A stretch of 64,000 nucleotides of DNA from Lumnitzera littorea (taxonomy: Eukaryota; Streptophyta; Magnoliopsida; Myrtales; Combretaceae): the NCBI GenBank assembly GCA_024138015.1, contig JAMXBB010000002.1, forward strand, positions 49,061,473 to 49,125,472, written 5' to 3'. A program made the translations under genes and the position numbers. The number at the start of each line of letters is the position of its first letter. The stretch's first letter is position 1. Below, piece after piece: positions 38,763 through 51,000 of this stretch. The notes beneath the pieces were generated by a model. The model ran no database searches. It saw nothing but the letters and a program-made list of their open reading frames with translations, and was not told the origin of the DNA.

Positions 38763-39078
38763 TGTGAAAATTAGATCTATTGTACTTGTGCAATTCATGA
38801 AATTGTATGATTGATCTCCATTGCTGAACAAATAAGATAAACAGATGTGAAGAAGTGAGAAAATGAGGAGTTAGTTATTTCATATTGCACTTATACTTTA
38901 TATACAATCACTGAATAAGCCTATAGACTACTAACGGATCAGCAATACCAAATATAGTTGCACTAACTACTTCCAACTATATAAACTAACTGTAAAATAG
39001 AAAATTGTTTACAAAATAAATAATCTCGTGTAAAAATAAAACTAGTAAAGTAATTGCTAAACTACTGCATAAGCTTCA
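38763..39078 (-). mobile_element. 5' LTR of the copia element
   Basis: This 316-bp partner of 25234-25563 begins TGTGAAAATT and ends GCTTCA on the plus strand, the TG...CA ends of an LTR. By eye roughly 85% of positions agree with the other LTR, so insertion is not recent. Confidence 0.9.
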
Positions 39079-41789
39079 CATATTTTGAATTGAAGATTCA
39101 AATTCCATATTTTCTAAAGAGCATCCAAACAAATATGCTACGATGCACTTGGCTAAATGCAACTGGTTTCACACCATGCAAAAGCAGGTATAAAAAATTT
39201 AATGGGAAAAATGCAAAGGAAGGGCCTACAATAGTGTAGATTTTGTAGAAAGAAAAAAAATGCAAAGAGCCGGTGTTTATAAAGGTAACTAACAAATACA
39301 GGCTTTTAAGAAAAATAACAGGTCCTCTTTTGTAAAACAACGTAACTGTGGTCTATTCGTACTTCTGGCTTAGATAGAGTGGTGTTCTATTTGAAGGATT
39401 TTATCATGACAAACAAAAAAATGTGCAGGGGCAGCAATGAGGATGAAAACAGCAAAAGTTTACAATTTTCCCACCATTCCCATTACTCTTTTGTCGTAAT
39501 CATCCCACGCCATACATGATCATTGAATACATGTAAGAGTTAACCTTGTTTTGTCATTATATTATCCGCTTCTAATACCACCATAGTCTTGGTTACTCTT
39601 GAAAAAGAAAAATGAGAATTACAAACTTCTTACGTTATAATGGATAAAATTATTCAAACAACGAATAACTTCCATAAATTACTACAATCTAGATTTATGT
39701 TACACAATAATTTTATATAACAATTAAACAATTATAATAAGCGTCTCTCATATATTAATAGGATATTCTTAAAATAATATCTTACGGTTGTTCTTTGTTA
39801 ACCAATAAAAAAGTTGATCCTCCGATGTATATCTATACCATTGTTTAGATTGAAATGTACATTTTCATTTTCATTTTTTTTTTTTTATGTAACGAGATCA
39901 TTATCATATAGCTTTATGTCTCTATATATCCCAACATAAAAAATTAGTGACTATTAATATATTCAGTGCTTTTATTCATTATATGTAAGACACTATATTA
40001 TCGGAAATTGATTTTGCTGCCTAGATCTGTTGTTGAAATGCAAATGCTAAACTACATGAACAACTTCAATTGGTTACATTACGTCTACTACCATTAAAAG
40101 CAAGTAAAGGCCATTGGTTCCAATGTATCTTGATATTTATTGGGATAACAACGCTCTACATACTATAATTAACATCATGGCATCACGATATCTTATAAAT
40201 ATCTATATTATGAGGAAATATTTATTCAATATTATGTTAAGAAATAAGTATGATTTACAATAGTATTTCGTGGTTTAACAATTAATAATAACGTAGAGTT
40301 ATAATTAGATTACTATTTGTTAAAGAATTTATGCCTCCCTACCATTTGCTTAAATGGTTTCACAGAAATCAGGGGCCAACAGGTCGGATGAACTTGTCTT
40401 CCGCAAATCACACGCGACGAGAGGAAAGTTATAAATAATCAAACTCAAGACGAAAATTCTAACAAAGTGAGATGTGTTCCCCCACTGCAAGGGCACTTTA
40501 AAAAAAAAAAAAAAAAAAAAAGAACATTTTGTTTTTTTTGGCCCAAAGCATGGGACACAACATTTCTACGCCTTTTAGAAGCGCGTGAACGTGATTGAGC
40601 ACTCCTTTTAGAAAAGCCCACCAACATAAAATAAACGTATACTGGTTGAAAGATGAGGTCAAACCTCCTCCACACCAAGTTACAGTTACTTTTACCAAGT
40701 AAAATACTAAAATCAAACCCTTACCCCTGGACCCAATGGCCAAAGAGGGGAAGAGAAAGAGAGAGAAGCTGAAGTGGGCTGAGCTAGCCAGATGTAGAAC
40801 AGAAAGAAGGAAAGTGAGAGGAAGCAACAGCATGAGAATGGAGTTTTAGGTTGTTATTGATTGCTAATATTAAAAGGAAAAAAAAAAAAGAAAAGAAAAG
40901 AAAAGAGAAAGGGATTAAATAGTATAAATATAAGAAATATAGAATTACATAGTAGTATCAAGTAATCTTTATTTTATTTAGTATACGTGAGTACTGAATT
41001 AGATATTGTATTTTGATATTTATACCCTTAATATTATATAATATTTATTTAATATACTTTTATATTATTTAAAAAGTATAAATTTTAATTATTTATACTC
41101 TTAATATTTATTTAATTATATTTATTTCTTCAATACTTATGTTTTTTCTAATAATATATTTTATAGGATAAATTTTGAGTATTTTATCCAAACCCTTGTG
41201 TCTTTTTTTATGCATTAACTAAGTTTAGATTGCAAATCAAATAGTGAACTTTATTTTATCTAGTTTCATGAATTTTGCACAACCAAACTATACTTTAGTA
41301 AATATATCACAACCCAAAAGTAAATTTTTATACTTGTATCTAAGAAAATATCTATATATATATATATGTATATATATTGTTTTAATAACTACCGCTGTAT
41401 AACTCCATAAGAATATAACAATTAAAAGATTACAACTCTGAAATATGTTTTTATATTTGGAAATTTTTGTAAGTAAAATTTTGTTCTAAGCAAAAGATCT
41501 ATGGAGCACTCGTTATCAAAATCGAAAAGAAACATATTAAAAATTAACGCTTCTGTTTTTTTGCTCTAAACTATGCAGCTCCGTTTATTTTTCATGAAAC
41601 CGCGTATCCTTTCAACGGTATGTGTTGAATACACACAAACCATGGAAATTCAAAGTCTCAAACATTGATTCCACCACATTACTTTAGTCCATCACCACCC
41701 ACATCACAACACAAATCCAAACTCAAACCTAAAACCCATTTTTTCTCTCTCTCTTTTTTTCCTTCTCTCTCTTCTTCTCCCTCAGGCCT
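39079..41789. other. Intergenic DNA upstream of the protease gene
   Basis: No gene is recognised. It holds an A20-plus run at 40500-40521, a GA-rich stretch at 40745-40830 and AT-rich DNA. Open frames at 40445-40833 are on low-complexity sequence and show no domain. Confidence 0.6.
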
Positions 41790-41796
41790 TATATAC
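41737..41796 (+). promoter_or_regulatory. Core promoter of the aspartyl protease gene
   Basis: A CT-rich patch (41737-41783) is followed by TTATATACA with the TATA core at 41790-41796. This pyrimidine patch plus TATA arrangement is common in plant promoters. A start of transcription about 30 bp downstream would give a leader of about 190 nt without an upstream ATG. Confidence 0.6.
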
Positions 41797-42010
41797 AATA
41801 CAAATGTAAAGCACATCCTATCACTCCAAATTTCACATAAATCCAAAAAGACCCAATAAGTTTCATCTCTTTCCTATTTTTCACTTTATTGGTTGCTCAA
41901 AACTTCTCTTTTTAATCTCAAGTTCGGCTTTGAAAGCATTGAGATTCCTTCTTTTTTTCTGTTTCTTGCTCAGGATTCGCTTAATAATTCATTCTGAAAA
42001 AGTCAACTCC

Positions 42011-43729
42011 ATGGCTTGGAACGTTCCTCTTTCAAGCTTTGTCGTGCTTCTGCTTCTAGTGCTATGTGGCGCGATTCAGGTACAAGGAAAGCACAAAGAT
42101 CTTAGTCATAACAGCTCCACTCTCGCTGGGATTGAATTGCCTGATCATATGAGCTTCAATGCCGTGTCATCCTCAGCGACTTCTGGGTGTTCTCTTCCTT
42201 CTTCTAGGAGTTCAAAGCAAAGCGATCCCCTTATGAGAAAAGCAACACTTCAAAAGCGCGAAAGCTTTGATCTTGATGATGATGATGAAGACGAAGGAGG
42301 AGGAGGCAGAAATACTGATGGGGTCAAAGAAACAGTCAAACTTCATCTAAAACGCCGGTCAACGTCGCCGGAAGCCGATCCGGAGAAGTCCTTGATCATG
42401 AGAGATTTAGTAAGAGTTCAAACGCTTTACAGAAGAATGACAGAAAACAAGAACCAAAACATGGTTTCACGGCTGAGACATGAAAGGATTTTGAAGGAGA
42501 ATAATGAGAGAGCTGCGTTTAAGCAATCTAACGAGCCGGCATCGGCGCCAGGACCGTCTACACCGGCCGGACTTGCCGAGCAGCTCATGGCAACTGTTGG
42601 GTCTGGGGTTAGTTTGGGTTCAGGAGAGTATTTCATGGATGTTTTCATCGGTACACCCCCGAAACACTTCTCGTTAATACTTGACACAGGCAGTGACCTC
42701 AATTGGATTCAATGCGTACCTTGTCATGACTGTTTTGAACAAAGCGGGCCATATTATGATCCTAAGGACTCAACTTCCTACAGGAACATAAGTTGTCGTG
42801 ACACCAGGTGCCATTTAGTCTCGTCGCCCGATCCTCCCCAGCCGTGTGCTGCGGAGAAACAGACGTGCCCGTACTACTATTGGTACGGTGATAGCTCCAA
42901 TACGACGGGGGATTTCGCGCTGGAGACGTTTACGGTGAATCTCACCAGCCCCGCGGGGAAGGCGGAGTACCGGAAGGTTGAGAATGTCATGTTTGGTTGT
43001 GGCCATTGGAATAGAGGGTTGTTCCATGGGGCAGCCGGTTTGTTGGGACTAGGAAGAGGTCCACTTTCATTTTCTTCACAGCTTCAATCATTCTATGGTC
43101 ATTCCTTTTCGTATTGCCTTGTGGATAGGAATAGTGATTCAAGTGTTAGTAGCAAGTTGATTTTTGGTGAGGATAAGGAGTTATTAGGACACCCCAACTT
43201 GAATTTCACCTCCTTTGTGGCTGGAAGGGAAAATCCAGTCGATACATTTTACTATGTTCAAATCAAGTCAATTGTTGTTGGTGGGGAGGTGCTGAACATA
43301 CCACAAGAGACATGGCAATTTTCATCTGATGGCTCTGGTGGTACAATCATAGATTCTGGTACCACATTGAGTTACTTTGCGGACCCTGCTTATGAAATTA
43401 TCAAACAAGCATTCCTCAAGAAAGTCAAGGGCTACCCGTTGGTCAAGGAAATCGAATTTTTGCATCCTTGTTACAACATTTCGGGTGTCAACCATGTCCA
43501 ACTGCCCGAATTCTCCATCCACTTCGCGGATGGAGCAGTTTGGAATTTCCCAGTTGAGAATTACTTCATCACCCTGATCCCTGATGAGCTTATTTGTTTG
43601 GCGATGATGGGGACTCCACGGTCGGCGCTTTCGATCATCGGGAATTATCAGCAACAAAATTTCCATATCCTGTATGATACGAAGAGGTCCAGATTGGGTT
43701 ATGCACCTATGAGATGTGCAGATGTATGA
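42011..43729 (+). CDS. Nepenthesin-like aspartyl protease (peptidase family A1)
   Basis: Intact single-exon gene of 572 codons plus stop. The frame stays open upstream to about 41930, but the first ATG is at 42011 (CCATGG context), so I start there. Residues 1-26 are a signal peptide (MAWNVPLSS, a VVLLLLVLC core, then AIQVQG). A propeptide follows, with an acidic DLDDDDEDEG run at about 87-96 and a basic, helical stretch at about 126-170. The mature part starts near GSGEYFMDVFIGTPP. The catalytic aspartates lie in DTGS (225-228) and DSGT (448-451), and the flap Tyr in WYGDSS. The cysteine-rich nepenthesin insert (CVPCHDCF to CPYYY) marks the plant-specific class. The C-terminus has IIGNYQQQNFHILYD. 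Several N-glycosylation sites (NIS, NTT, NLT, NFT) support passage through the secretory route to vacuole or wall. It hydrolyses proteins at acid pH by family; its substrate is unknown. It resembles the Arabidopsis At3g59080/At2g42980 type from memory. No defects are seen. Confidence 0.96.
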   Translation: MAWNVPLSSFVVLLLLVLCGAIQVQGKHKDLSHNSSTLAGIELPDHMSFNAVSSSATSGCSLPSSRSSKQSDPLMRKATLQKRESFDLDDDDEDEGGGGRNTDGVKETVKLHLKRRSTSPEADPEKSLIMRDLVRVQTLYRRMTENKNQNMVSRLRHERILKENNERAAFKQSNEPASAPGPSTPAGLAEQLMATVGSGVSLGSGEYFMDVFIGTPPKHFSLILDTGSDLNWIQCVPCHDCFEQSGPYYDPKDSTSYRNISCRDTRCHLVSSPDPPQPCAAEKQTCPYYYWYGDSSNTTGDFALETFTVNLTSPAGKAEYRKVENVMFGCGHWNRGLFHGAAGLLGLGRGPLSFSSQLQSFYGHSFSYCLVDRNSDSSVSSKLIFGEDKELLGHPNLNFTSFVAGRENPVDTFYYVQIKSIVVGGEVLNIPQETWQFSSDGSGGTIIDSGTTLSYFADPAYEIIKQAFLKKVKGYPLVKEIEFLHPCYNISGVNHVQLPEFSIHFADGAVWNFPVENYFITLIPDELICLAMMGTPRSALSIIGNYQQQNFHILYDTKRSRLGYAPMRCADV

Positions 43730-46700
43730 CATTAACAGTGTTGGAGTGGGTAAAAAGATCTAGAAATGGTGGAACAGGGGGGGGCGCATAAACATTTTTT
43801 GATTTTCTTAGTACAAACTGTATAATATTACTTGAATTTAGATTTATTCTTGTTCCTCCTTTTGAGGTCTTAGATTACACACATAATGAAGGATTTAGAT
43901 CACTCGAATCAAATTTTTAACAACCCTGATGTTTTGATGTCTTTTACTTAAACCCTTTGATGCCTGAGGCCCTGAACGATACAGTCATACCGTTTTTGTC
44001 CCTCAAATGTAAAATATGTTGGTAAAGGCAGGCGCTACACATTAAAATTTCAGGATAATTATAAATATACTTTGAAACTATCATTTGCTTGGCATCCTTT
44101 TAACTTTTCACAATTTTTAAAAATTATATATGTGTGTGATATATTTTTCAAATCTTCTGCAAAACATATAAGATGGTCAAAAATCAGTTAATGAATATCA
44201 ATAGTTTTATGTTTCTTATTAACAGTTTGAAAGTTATATCCATAATTTTTAAAAGTTACAGGAATAAATTTAATTTTAAGATTTTAGATTCTACCAGATC
44301 AGTAACCAATCGAATGTACCTGTAATTTGTTCACATTAACAAATACCCGGATAAAGATAGGAACGTAATCTAAGGCAAATTTCGTGGTTTGGAGTGCTTA
44401 TGCAACGAAACAATAGGATTACATTTGTCCATTTTGCACCGCAATGCAAATGAAGAATGGTCAACCGATGCTGCTGGCTAGGCGTGTCTTGTTTAAATTG
44501 TATTGATAAATAAACAAAAGAATGAGTCAACTGTTAGGTTTCGTGACATAATTTCTTTAATATTTTCATCTCAACTAATTTTAACAAGGTACAAGGAAAC
44601 AGACATGACCATTAATGGTCCTTATCTTTGATTTGATGAAGTTATTTATGCTTTCTTTATTTATTGTTTTTTTTTTTTTTTTTTGGGTAAACTAGAAATA
44701 TATTGTCCTTATCTTTGATTTGATGAAGTTATTGATTGACTTGGTAGGTCTGTACTCCCAATAGGAGGAGGACTGTCTTGTACACCAGTTTTTGACTTGG
44801 ATGAAAAGATTAAATCTTTTTCAGGCAAATCATCGATCTTTCTAGGTTTCTTTTATTTATTTATTTTTTTCTCGGTTGATCGATAGAGAAGTGATCCGTA
44901 ACTTATTGTATCGAGATAAAAGTAATAAAATCTATACCCCTTTTGTTATTTTGTTTTTTTATGAAGGTCGAACATAAATATTCTAACATTTAGATGAAGG
45001 TTTTAATCATTAAAGTACATCTCATAAGCAATTAGTTTATTTATTATCTAAAAAGGGGTAGCTTCTTAAAATACCTCCATTTCATCCGGTAATTAATTTT
45101 TTCATTTGGAATTTTTAATTGGGTGGATAGATATTGTAATAAATATTTTTCCGTATTAAGAAATGAGTTTAATTTTATTATGTATGAGATACGAGTATCG
45201 AATTACAAGAGACTTGATTCACATCGTTCCTATTACAACATAATACCTTCATTTCAGACGTAATACTCCTGTTGCAATGATGCCGTAGAGTGGAGACCGA
45301 TAGTCCAATTTCCAGTTCTATTTGTTTCTTTAAACAAGCAATTATCTGCAATCCGGAAGGACATAGAGTAAAAATAAGCTTATTTGGTTTTCAAAAACAT
45401 TTTGTCTAGCTAGAACCATTATAACCTAATAGGGCTAATATTAGGTTTGAATCCCCTTTAACTAGAAAAGAAAGTGGTACTTTTTGTTATAATTAAAATC
45501 ACAACTCAACTATAGATTTTATGATTTTATAATATTTTTTAGTTAAAATAAATACAAAATTGTTTAAATACATACTTTTGGTAAAATTATAAGTTTTAAT
45601 ATATGATGTTATAAATTTACAAATTTACCGATTTTATATGATTATATATAATTTTATACATTTAAAGTAATAATAAAATCATAATTTTAACGGCCATACT
45701 TATAAAATAACTAGTAGTTATGAATGTAAGCTCAAGATTATAGTTTATTGCCAATCTTTATATTATCTCCTATAATTTTGGAATTTTAGATATTGAGAAA
45801 ACAAAAGTATATATCTTGCTTTGCTTAACTTTAAAAGAAGAAACTTCCTCTTTATTTCAACAAGCTCGTCTTTTTTGTATTGTAACTAATTTTATGCTAT
45901 CTTGCCATGTAAAGATAAAATTTCTTCTATATTGAAATCCACATGGAAAAAATAAAAAATAAAAATGAGAATAGCAATACATAATCCGAAATCAAGGCAC
46001 ACGATCTTCTAGATCTCTCAAAATATCCAACTTCCACATAACCATTTGTTCCATAATTCAAGTAGTGGAGACTGGAGATGAATATTAATTAAATTAATGA
46101 ATGGTCATTTCATCCGAGCCATCATGGGCTGCTGATCCAGGATTTATGCATTGATTGTAAAAACTTTGAATGCGACTCATTCTCATTGTCCACGCCTATG
46201 ACTATGCAATTGACATTCTTCTATTTTAAGTCACTGCCTTCACACATGACCATATTTATTAATTGTGACAAAAGAAGCAAAATCCATTTTTTTGACTCCA
46301 ACAAACTTCGCTTGATCGGAAAAAAAATAGGAAAAAAAAACGAAACCGAGTTCACATGGTAGAAGATCATTTTGGGTTAGCACGAGGTTCTGATTTCCCC
46401 TGGTAGGACCTATCTAGTAGCTTTCCTGGTGATATCATGGACCAGCTACTACAGCGTAACCATTATTGATATTGACACGGCCGGTTGAAAGATCCACCAT
46501 TTCCCGGGTCGGACTTGGCCTTGCCCCGCTATTTCTAATGTGGCCAATGCCACGATCGACGGTGCTAGCTCAATGGATCTACCTATTCATATGCTGATTT
46601 TTCCTTCTTTTCTTTCCTTTTTATATCCTTCCTTTCCAAGTATTATAATATACCATAAGTCTAATTAGACGTGAGCGCCGGGGCCAATTTAGCTTGAAAT

Positions 46701-48846
46701 CGTTGATTTATAGGCTCGATCACAGTTAAACCGTAATCAATCCATGGGAGGGTGATTTTGAGCTAGTTTGGCTCTTGAACTATTTTTTTAATATTTAATT
46801 TTTTATTGATTTCTTTTTTAAAAATATATTAATAATTTCTAATAATATGATTTTTTTCTTTTTTTTAAGTATACTAATTCATTAATAATTTCTAATTTTT
46901 TTATTAATTTTTTACTTAATGTGATTCTAATTTTTTTATTTTTTTTCCTTATATTCAATTCAAGTCTTTAACATTTAACAAGTTTTACAAAAAGGACATG
47001 CATTAACTGAAATTGAATTTTTCATCTATTCTTAACACATAATTAACTTATTATTAGTCATTTTATCATTAGTTTGATGATATTATTTTTAAAAATTTAT
47101 TCTTCACCATTACAAATAAGGTAACTTTAACATACAATGACCTATTGGATATTATCTAATTATTTTTTTATATTTAATGACTTCCCTTTTTTCTTTCTTT
47201 ATCTTTTTTTTTTAAGGGTGTGAACCAATCGAGCCGACTCACTAGTTCAATAGTAAGTCGGCTCAGTGGTTCATGACCCACTGGTTTGGGCTGTTCTGCT
47301 CTCTTGAACTACCTAGGACCTTAGGGTTTAGCGGTTCGGGTGGCGATTTGGCTTCGCCTCCCACAGGTCGAGCCAGTTTGTCAACCCGCCAAGTGGGTTT
47401 GCGGTTTAGAACCAACCTTTATCTAAGTCTAAGTCTAACCTCATGATTCTTGCCTCTATAAAGGGCTAAATTCAAATTTAGGCTATAAACTTATTAATTA
47501 ACTGGATTTGAATTTTTGAGTTAATGTGATGCAACTCAAAGAGTTGAGTCTAAATATCTGGGATGATCAAAAGAGTTTTGGTATAGTAAACTTAGAGTAG
47601 AGCATGTTGGATCTGGCATTTCTTAGTTTGGCTTATACTAAAATAATGAATAAAGTTTTTATTTAGGTTTAAACCTATGAAAAGAGTGAGATCCATTAGT
47701 AAATGCTTCAATCCTAACAATTAATTATCATCATGATCTAACGAATAAAATTAACTATCATTTCTTATAAATACTCCATTCATATCTTCATTTGAATAAG
47801 AGAAAAATTCACATTAATACCATTTTTTTTATCGAAATTTTGTCTCAAAGATTAAATACTTAAGCACCTCAAGTATTTCATACCATTCTTCATTGATTTG
47901 TGGAGTTTGATGCCTTCGCACTTCACCTATCATCATACTTGTTAGAGTCTCACTAAAATTACCTAGTTCTACTCCCTACACTTCTAGCCTGATTATCCCG
48001 TACGAATCACTCAAGTCATTTTCCTACTTCACATGTGAATCGTACGTAACCCTTGCATTTGTACCCACATACCGACAACCTCTAATGAATCGAAATAGAT
48101 CTTAAATGTACTTAAGCAATAAGGTTATCAAACTTACAACTTTTCTAAAGATTGAAGTGTATGGAAAATCATGTGGAATCCTAAACCTATATTTTACCAT
48201 GAATCTACATATAAATGAATTTGCATTTATTTTAACTAGAAAGAGCCATATAAAATTATAAGCTCATAGAATTATAATAGTTGATTTACGATTTTGACAA
48301 CGTAGATTTAGATTTGACTTTGGCTTTAGCTAGTGATTGATGCATGCTAACGTTGAATAAGATAGCAATTTAACGATGATTAACTATAGGCTAATGTTAA
48401 AGCCTTTTGTGCAATTAAAGGGCTTAAAGATCCAAACAGTCATAATTGTGGGCTAAGGACCAATGAGGTAAAAAAAAAAAAAAAGTGATAGGTTGGGCAA
48501 CAATTTCTACTCTCTTGCACATGCCATTAACACTACTTCTAACTAATAATATTTTTTGTGTTTATTTATTCTAGTGTAAAAGATCAACCTTAATTAGGGG
48601 TGAGCGAATAACCCTATTGTACAAGGTATTCATCGAAACTTTGTTCTATTGAGAAGTACCAAGTCGGTAGTGAAGGTCATAGGTAGGTTTTAGGTAATAA
48701 TTTCTCGGAGCCTGCTCCCATAGGTTAAAGTATGGGTATGAAGTCAGGGTACATGTCTTACCTTAGAATCTGTACTCTAATATATACAAGGTATAGATTT
48801 TATAGTACTTATACCTATTTTGTAACGATAATTAAATAATATTCAT
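43730..48846. other. Intergenic DNA downstream of the protease gene
   Basis: No coding region is recognised. A G8 run lies at about 43777-43784 just after the stop. A GC-richer island lies at 46370-46590. Word-rich stretches at 46668-46760, 47210-47420 and 48590-48846 (start TAGGGGTGAGCG) look like decayed non-autonomous DNA transposons, but I could not define terminal repeats. Confidence 0.55.
44620..44733. repeat. 29-bp direct repeat flanking a poly-T spacer
   Basis: GTCCTTATCTTTGATTTGAT (continuing GAAGTTATT) occurs at 44620-44648 and again at 44705-44733. The 56-bp spacer contains a T17 run. Confidence 0.9.
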
Positions 48847-49332
48847 TGACACCTAATTTTTGCCTAGATCAAGGCTCAACAAATGAAGCCCATCATGGAG
48901 GACATCGAAGTGTGAGCAAGCGAATAGTAAGCTCATCCCTTGCACCATAACCTACTTACGAAGCCATGTAATTATGTCAAGAAGGGTGTGAGTTATTGAC
49001 AAGCTTGTTGCTTATACCATGACCTACTTAATGAGTTGTATAATAACCCGTTCAAGCAAGTCACCTTGATCGTCAAGCTGGCATACACCAACCACAACGT
49101 AATGTAGCTTAGTCTCTACTGTAAAGGATACTGTCTTTCGACGGCCAGTACCAAGTAACCCTAGATTGCCATGTGTCTAGGTAGCTCACATAAAAGGCAT
49201 TAGGCACCATAAAGTAAGGCAAAACACCTTCTCTCCTTGATTCTCCCAAAATTCTCTCCTTTTCTCCTCTTTCTTGTCAATTGAATATCAATACACTACA
49301 TACATTACACCATATCCTAAGCGAGGCACTAT
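48847..49332 (+). mobile_element. 5' LTR of the second Tat-like gypsy element, left part
   Basis: It starts TGACACCTAATTTTTGCC, close to the TGTAGACACCTAATTTTTAC start of the Tat-like LTR at 31768. It continues to the target duplication ACTAT at 49328-49332. The LTR resumes at 54383 and is followed by Tat-type gag, which links the two halves. Confidence 0.65.
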
Positions 49333-49847
49333 TGTAGACTCTGTAAATTTAATCTTCTAAATATAGTATCGGATTCGAGTGTCGTAGACATTTCCCTAAG
49401 TCAATAAAACTACATAAAATGAAAACCAACTAAAATTTTGAACTTGGAACTTAAAACGAACTTGAAAGACCCAATGATATAATTTGGAAACCCTTATCAT
49501 GCAAGAAAACTCTAATCCCTACATACGTGTACTTTAAAAAAAAGTGTAAACCTAAACTTAATAGAAACCGTAAATGTAAAAAAAAAAAAGAAATTTTAAA
49601 ACTCTATAAAATTATCTTAACACTTGAAAAGCCATAAATCAATGAAATTATCAATAATTTTAGGAAATCATATAAAACTGATAACAAACGAATTAAGGAT
49701 TATTTCAAGTAATAATAAACAACAAAACTAAGCTAATTAAAGGAATAAATTAATAAATTTACAAAAATTATTTTACTTGCGTACATAAGTAGCCCCATAA
49801 TATGTATATATAAATATATTATTAAGTAATTTCCTTTCTTAATCTAT

Positions 49848-49872
49848 CATATATATATATATATATATATAT
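49848..49872. repeat. (AT)n microsatellite
   Basis: An uninterrupted AT run of about 25 bp. Confidence 0.9.
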
Positions 49873-50079
49873 GTTGCATAATAAAGTGGTGTTCCTAAAT
49901 AATTAAGCCGATTGATCCTTAAGCTCCTAAGTGTAAGTAAATTATTCCCGAGTTGGTGAAAAACCCTAAAACATACATAATCTCACTCGAACTCTAAAAC
50001 ATGCATAAACTCACTCGAACCTTAAAACCTAGGATCATCAAGGATGTACGAACCTAAATAAATAATTAAAAATATAATT

Positions 50080-51000
50080 TTAATAAATTTTATTTAACTT
50101 TAGAAAACTCAAAAATTTCTTAAGAGGCAAATCACAACCTACAAATTAATTCGAGAACCAAACCTTAAAAGAATTTCATATAAGACAATTCTTTTATTTT
50201 CACTTATAAGTCATGTTACGTATGGATAAATTGTAACCCCTATTTTTAGCAAACTTATGATTCAACTAAGAACACTTCCCAAATATTCCCAAGGATAAAC
50301 TAAGCTAAGAATCCAAGTTTACATTTAAAAACGAATTTAATTTTCCAATTCGAAACCCTATTATCGATAAAACTCGAATACGAGAACCATAGACTCTAAA
50401 CGCAAAACCCTAAAACAATTAAGGACTTGTAACCCTAAGCAGCTAATTAAGAATTTAATTTGAATAATTTTATTCAATTCTAGAAACTTTCATAATTTTA
50501 TAAAAATTAAATCATAACTTACAAATCAATTTAAGAGACAAACTCCAAAAGAATTTCAAATCAAACAATCTCCTTATCTTCATGCATAAGATTTGTGTAC
50601 ATGAATAAATAAACTAACTGTAAACCCTACTTTTAGTGGGCATATGATTTGAGTACGAGTAAATTCTGAACGTTTCCAAAGGATCAACTAAACTAGAAAC
50701 TTACGTTTACATTTAGAAACAAATTAAAATTTTCCAATTCAAAAACGAATTATTGAGAAATCCTGAGCTTGAAGAACTACGAGCTCTAAACTTACCTAAG
50801 ACCCTAAACCTTGAAACAATTAAGGAATTTTGACCCTAAGTGACTAATCGATAATTTAATTTGAATAATTTCATTCATCTTTAGAAAATTTCACAATTCT
50901 ACGAAAATCAAATAATAAATTACAAAACAATGTAAAATAAAAACCCTAAAACAATTTCCTATAAGGCTATGCCCTTATCTTCATGCCTAAGCCTTACACT
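50080..51000. repeat. Tandem repeat, unit about 380-400 bp, about 2.4 copies
   Basis: Unit starts at about 50080, 50460 and 50862 share TTTGAATAATTTTATTCAAT-like openings. They also share a CTTACAAATCAATTTAAGAG-like block, a CCTTATCTTCATGCATAAG-like block, TTTACATTTARAAACRAATT and a closing AAACCCTAAAACAATTAAGG. The third copy is partial. Each unit carries an AAACCCTA (telo-box-like) motif near its end. The array lies inside the 5 kb LTR unit. Confidence 0.8.

Noticed and set aside
25229..39083. Target-site duplication of the copia element
   Set aside because: Flanks GCATT and CATAT do not match well enough. I leave it open.
41930..42010. N-terminal extension of 27 residues on the protease
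   Set aside because: The extension opens on TTG, not ATG. The first ATG at 42011 starts a proper signal peptide.
43322..43732. 136-residue open frame antisense to the protease
   Set aside because: Shadow of the real gene, with no start context, domain or promoter.
49957..50960. Interstitial telomere
   Set aside because: AAACCCTAAA occurs once per tandem unit, not as a (CCCTAAA)n array.
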